From: UMGS1387 sp045646465
Lineage (GTDB): Bacteria; Bacillota; Clostridia; Oscillospirales; CAG-382
NCBI GenBank assembly: GCA_045646465.1
Contig: JAZRKT010000078.1
Location: 1 to 15,331 of the forward strand
DNA: 15,331 bases
Reading direction: 5' to 3'
The position numbers and the translations under genes are program-made. Below, in pieces: positions 13,611 to 15,331 of the stretch. Position 1 is the stretch's first letter; every line of letters begins with the position of its first letter. The notes below the pieces were generated by a model that ran no database searches, was not told where the DNA came from, and saw only the letters and a program-made list of their open reading frames with translations.

Positions 13611-14867
13611 ATGGACAGCATAAAAACAGCTTCAAAGCAAGCCTTTAATTATGTGCTTGCCTTTATAAAATGGTTTGTAATAGCACTTGTACTTGGCATA
13701 GGCGGAGGAATTCTCGGCATCTTGTTCCATAAAAGCATTGATTTTGTTACAGAGATAAGAGGAGAATTCCCCAATATTGTACTGCTTTTGCCTGTGGGAA
13801 GCCTTGTAATAACGCTTCTGTACAGAGCTTTGAGCGCCAATAAAAACATAAACACCGACAGGGTAATAGAGTCGGTGCGTAAGGATAAAAATATACCTCT
13901 TGTTATGATGCCGCTGATATTTTCTGGGACGGTTATAACGCATCTTGTGGGCGGCTCCGCAGGCAGAGAAGGCGCGGCGCTTCAGCTTGGCGGCAGTATG
14001 GGATATAATGTGGGAAAGCTGCTTCGCCTTGAAAAAACCGATATGCACGTTATCGTAATGACGGGAATGAGTGCGGTGTTTGCGGCACTTTTTGGAACAC
14101 CCGTGACGGCGGCAATATTTTCACTTGAAGTAACTACGGTGGGATTTTTCCATTATGCAGGACTTTTGCCGTGTATAATTTCGTCTGTAACGGCAATGGA
14201 AATTGCAAAGTACTTCGGACTTGAGCCCGTACGTTTTGATGGCGTAAAGTTTGAAAATCTCACATGGGATTTGACACTTAAGGTTATGCTATTTTCCATA
14301 ATGTGTGCTGTTGTCAGTATCCTTTTCTGTGCGGCGCAGAAAAAGTGCTCGCTTTTACTTGAAAAGCTTGTTAAGAATATATATCTTCGAGCTGTAACAG
14401 GCGGTATTGCTGTGTTGCTTTTGACTTTGCTTGTAGGTAACGGCGACTATAACGGAGCAGGTATGGGTGTAATTTCCCGTGCAATAGCTGGTGAAGCTGA
14501 AACGTGGTCTTTTTTACTTAAAATTGTGTTTACGGCTTTTACTATAGCAGCAGGCTTTAAGGGAGGAGAAATTGTCCCTGCGTTTTTCATCGGCGCAACA
14601 TTTGGCTGTGTGATGGCGCCTATTCTTGGAATGGAGACGTCCCTTACGGCGGCAATAGGCTTTGTGGCTTTGTTTTGCGGTGTTGTAAACTGCCCTGTTA
14701 CATCATTTATCCTTGCAGTAGAGGTGTTCGGAGAACAGGGAATGCTTGTTTTTGCAATTGCCTGCAGTGTAAGCTATATGATGAGCGGCAGATTCGGTAT
14801 TTATCACAGTCAGAAAATTATGTACTCAAAAATCCACGATGAAATTATAGATAAGCATACAATTTGA
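13611..14867 (+). CDS. ClC-family anion transporter/channel without CBS domains
   Basis: This is a 418-residue polytopic membrane protein starting at ATG 13611, with AGAAAGGAG (13594-13602) 8 nt upstream; an in-frame TTG at 13572 lacks such a site. The ClC selectivity motif GSAGREG occupies residues 115-121, with Glu120 as the gating glutamate. AALQLGG follows, so the Pro of the classical GREGP is Ala here. The classical GSGIP motif expected some 35 residues earlier is not recognisable (NINTDRV lies there). A third motif, GGEIVPAFFIGATFG (from residue 318), replaces GG.F.P. The length fits bare bacterial ClC proteins without cytoplasmic CBS domains. GREG followed by a non-Pro residue and loss of GSGIP recall the fluoride-exporting CLC-F branch, but chloride transport is equally possible. 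It is monocistronic; the next open frame downstream is degraded. Confidence 0.88.
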   Translation: MDSIKTASKQAFNYVLAFIKWFVIALVLGIGGGILGILFHKSIDFVTEIRGEFPNIVLLLPVGSLVITLLYRALSANKNINTDRVIESVRKDKNIPLVMMPLIFSGTVITHLVGGSAGREGAALQLGGSMGYNVGKLLRLEKTDMHVIVMTGMSAVFAALFGTPVTAAIFSLEVTTVGFFHYAGLLPCIISSVTAMEIAKYFGLEPVRFDGVKFENLTWDLTLKVMLFSIMCAVVSILFCAAQKKCSLLLEKLVKNIYLRAVTGGIAVLLLTLLVGNGDYNGAGMGVISRAIAGEAETWSFLLKIVFTAFTIAAGFKGGEIVPAFFIGATFGCVMAPILGMETSLTAAIGFVALFCGVVNCPVTSFILAVEVFGEQGMLVFAIACSVSYMMSGRFGIYHSQKIMYSKIHDEIIDKHTI

Positions 14868-14901
14868 ATAGTTGATTACATTTTTTAAAAATATAAAATT
14901 T

Positions 14902-15183
14902 ATGAAGACGCCTGAGGGTTATTAGTGTTGCGGAAACGGAAGCAGACCAAGCCTTGAGCTTGAGGACGGAAGCATCCTTGTTCCTATAAGCTTTTCGTGA
15001 AAGGGAGAGCAAAATGAATATTTCTGCGTTGCACTTTGCAGCTTTGACGGTGAAAATCTTGAGGCAATAAAATTTGATAATGACCTTATGGTAATTGTTA
15101 AAATTTCGGTAAAAAAAGGTGAAGAAATCGTTATAAATGTGTCGAAGAAAGTAGAAATTTTGTATTTTTTTCAGAATAATTGA
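14902..15183 (+). pseudogene. Decayed coding remnant with two in-frame stops, possibly of a sialidase/BNR-like enzyme
   Basis: One frame (codons in phase with 14902) reads as plausible protein across its length but is broken by TAG at 14923-14925 and TGA at 14998-15000. Between the stops is CCGNGSRPSLELEDGSILVP. After the second stop a 60-codon stretch continues (NEYFCVALCSFDGENLEAIK, then VKISVKKGEEIVINVSKKVE), ending with TGA at 15181-15183. There is no ribosome site before the ATG. The RPS.EL.DG.ILVP phrase resembles strand motifs of sialidase/BNR-type glycosidases, but the fragment is short and this is only a suggestion. The second stop could be a CGA-to-TGA change, since an Arg there would fit the context. 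Confidence 0.5.
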
Positions 15184-15189
15184 AAAAAA
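15165..15189. repeat. AT-rich inverted repeat upstream of the lexA promoter
   Basis: TTTTTTTCA at 15165-15173 and TGAAAAAAA at 15181-15189 form a perfect 9-bp inverted repeat around a 7-nt spacer, ending 3 nt before the lexA -35. The downstream A-tract is placed where an UP element would lie. The stem has too little GC to be a convincing terminator. Confidence 0.5.
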
Positions 15190-15192
15190 CTA

Positions 15193-15222
15193 TTGACAAA
15201 ACATTTGTTCTTGTGATATAAT
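15193..15222 (+). promoter_or_regulatory. lexA promoter
   Basis: TTGACA at 15193-15198, an 18-bp spacer and TATAAT at 15217-15222, both perfect consensus, plus an extended -10 TG at 15214-15215. An A-rich tract lies just upstream. Transcription should begin near 15229, leaving a short leader before the start codon. Confidence 0.88.
15199..15210. promoter_or_regulatory. LexA/DinR-type operator inside the lexA promoter
   Basis: AAACATTTGTTC at 15199-15210 matches 10 of 12 bases of the Gram-positive SOS box GAACATATGTTC, including the GTTC half-site and the AACAT half except its outermost G. It fills the spacer between -35 and -10, where bound repressor would exclude RNA polymerase. This is the standard autoregulatory arrangement of lexA. 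Confidence 0.7.
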
Positions 15223-15254
15223 GTAAATACAGAACGGAAAGGTAGGTGCCAAAG

Positions 15255-15331
15255 GTGAAGGAATTAAAGCCGAAGGAACTGAGAGTACTTGAATATTTAA
15301 AGAGCAAAATAGAAGAAAAGGGCTATGCGCC
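15255..15331 (+). CDS. lexA: LexA repressor, N-terminal start (3' end outside window)
   Basis: The last 25 codons begin with GTG at 15255 and read KELKPKELRVLEYL, then SKIEEKGYA, the first helix of the LexA winged helix-turn-helix domain (family pattern L...Q..IL.FI...I...G..P). LexA is the SOS repressor that cleaves itself with RecA-ssDNA. AAAGGTAGG (15238-15246) lies 8 nt before the chosen GTG. A GTG at 15246 is also in frame but overlaps that site, so 15255 is preferred. The promoter with an SOS-like box just upstream independently supports the identification. The catalytic Ser-Lys protease domain lies outside the window. Confidence 0.85.
   Translation, partial: MKELKPKELRVLEYLKSKIEEKGYA

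Noticed and set aside
14923..15000. TAG and TGA read as pyrrolysine or selenocysteine
   Set aside because: There is no insertion-element-like hairpin after the TGA, no ribosome site before the frame, and ordinary genes here end in TAA or TGA normally. Gene decay is simpler.
1..15331. CRISPR arrays, tRNA or rRNA genes, insertion sequences, phage or attachment sites
   Set aside because: I saw no regularly spaced repeats, tRNA-like cloverleaf, transposase motifs or flanking duplications anywhere in the window.

Overview
The window looks like chromosome of a low-to-mid-GC anaerobic Firmicute (Clostridia, probably Oscillospirales/Ruminococcaceae-like). That placement is inferred from the gene families, strong AGGAGG ribosome sites, consensus sigma-A promoters and the LexA-type regulatory site; no marker gene fixes the species. 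All recognised genes lie on the + strand.

Layout: (1) 2-487, the 3' end of an ABC-F ATPase gene, closed by an intrinsic terminator. (2) 578-1154, a long non-coding stretch with helically phased A-tracts, a near-perfect promoter (TTGACA-N17-TATACT) and a roughly 180-nt leader that contains a hairpin and a possible 16-codon leader ORF. (3) 1155-13377, a tightly packed seven-gene operon ended by a strong terminator at 13396-13426. (4) 13611-14867, a ClC-type anion transporter gene with its own promoter. (5) 14902-15183, a decayed coding remnant with two in-frame stops. (6) 15193-15331, the lexA promoter with a DinR/LexA-like box between -35 and -10, and the first codons of lexA.

The operon is the main interest. 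Its order is: a giant (1091-residue) exported solute-binding protein carrying a duplicated beta-sandwich module; a CUT1-type permease pair; an exported beta-propeller/TPR protein with a YIP1-like membrane domain; an exported protein of the DUF5696 type with a probable TIM-barrel-like half; and a second, divergent CUT1-type permease pair. There are four permeases but one recognisable binding protein and no ATPase. None of the three exported proteins has a lipobox cysteine. I infer a carbohydrate or cell-envelope-glycan import/processing machine whose two permease heterodimers are energised by a shared ATPase encoded elsewhere. The propeller/TPR/YIP1 protein may act as a membrane scaffold, and the DUF5696 protein as a glycan-acting or glycan-binding partner. 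The substrate cannot be read from the sequence.
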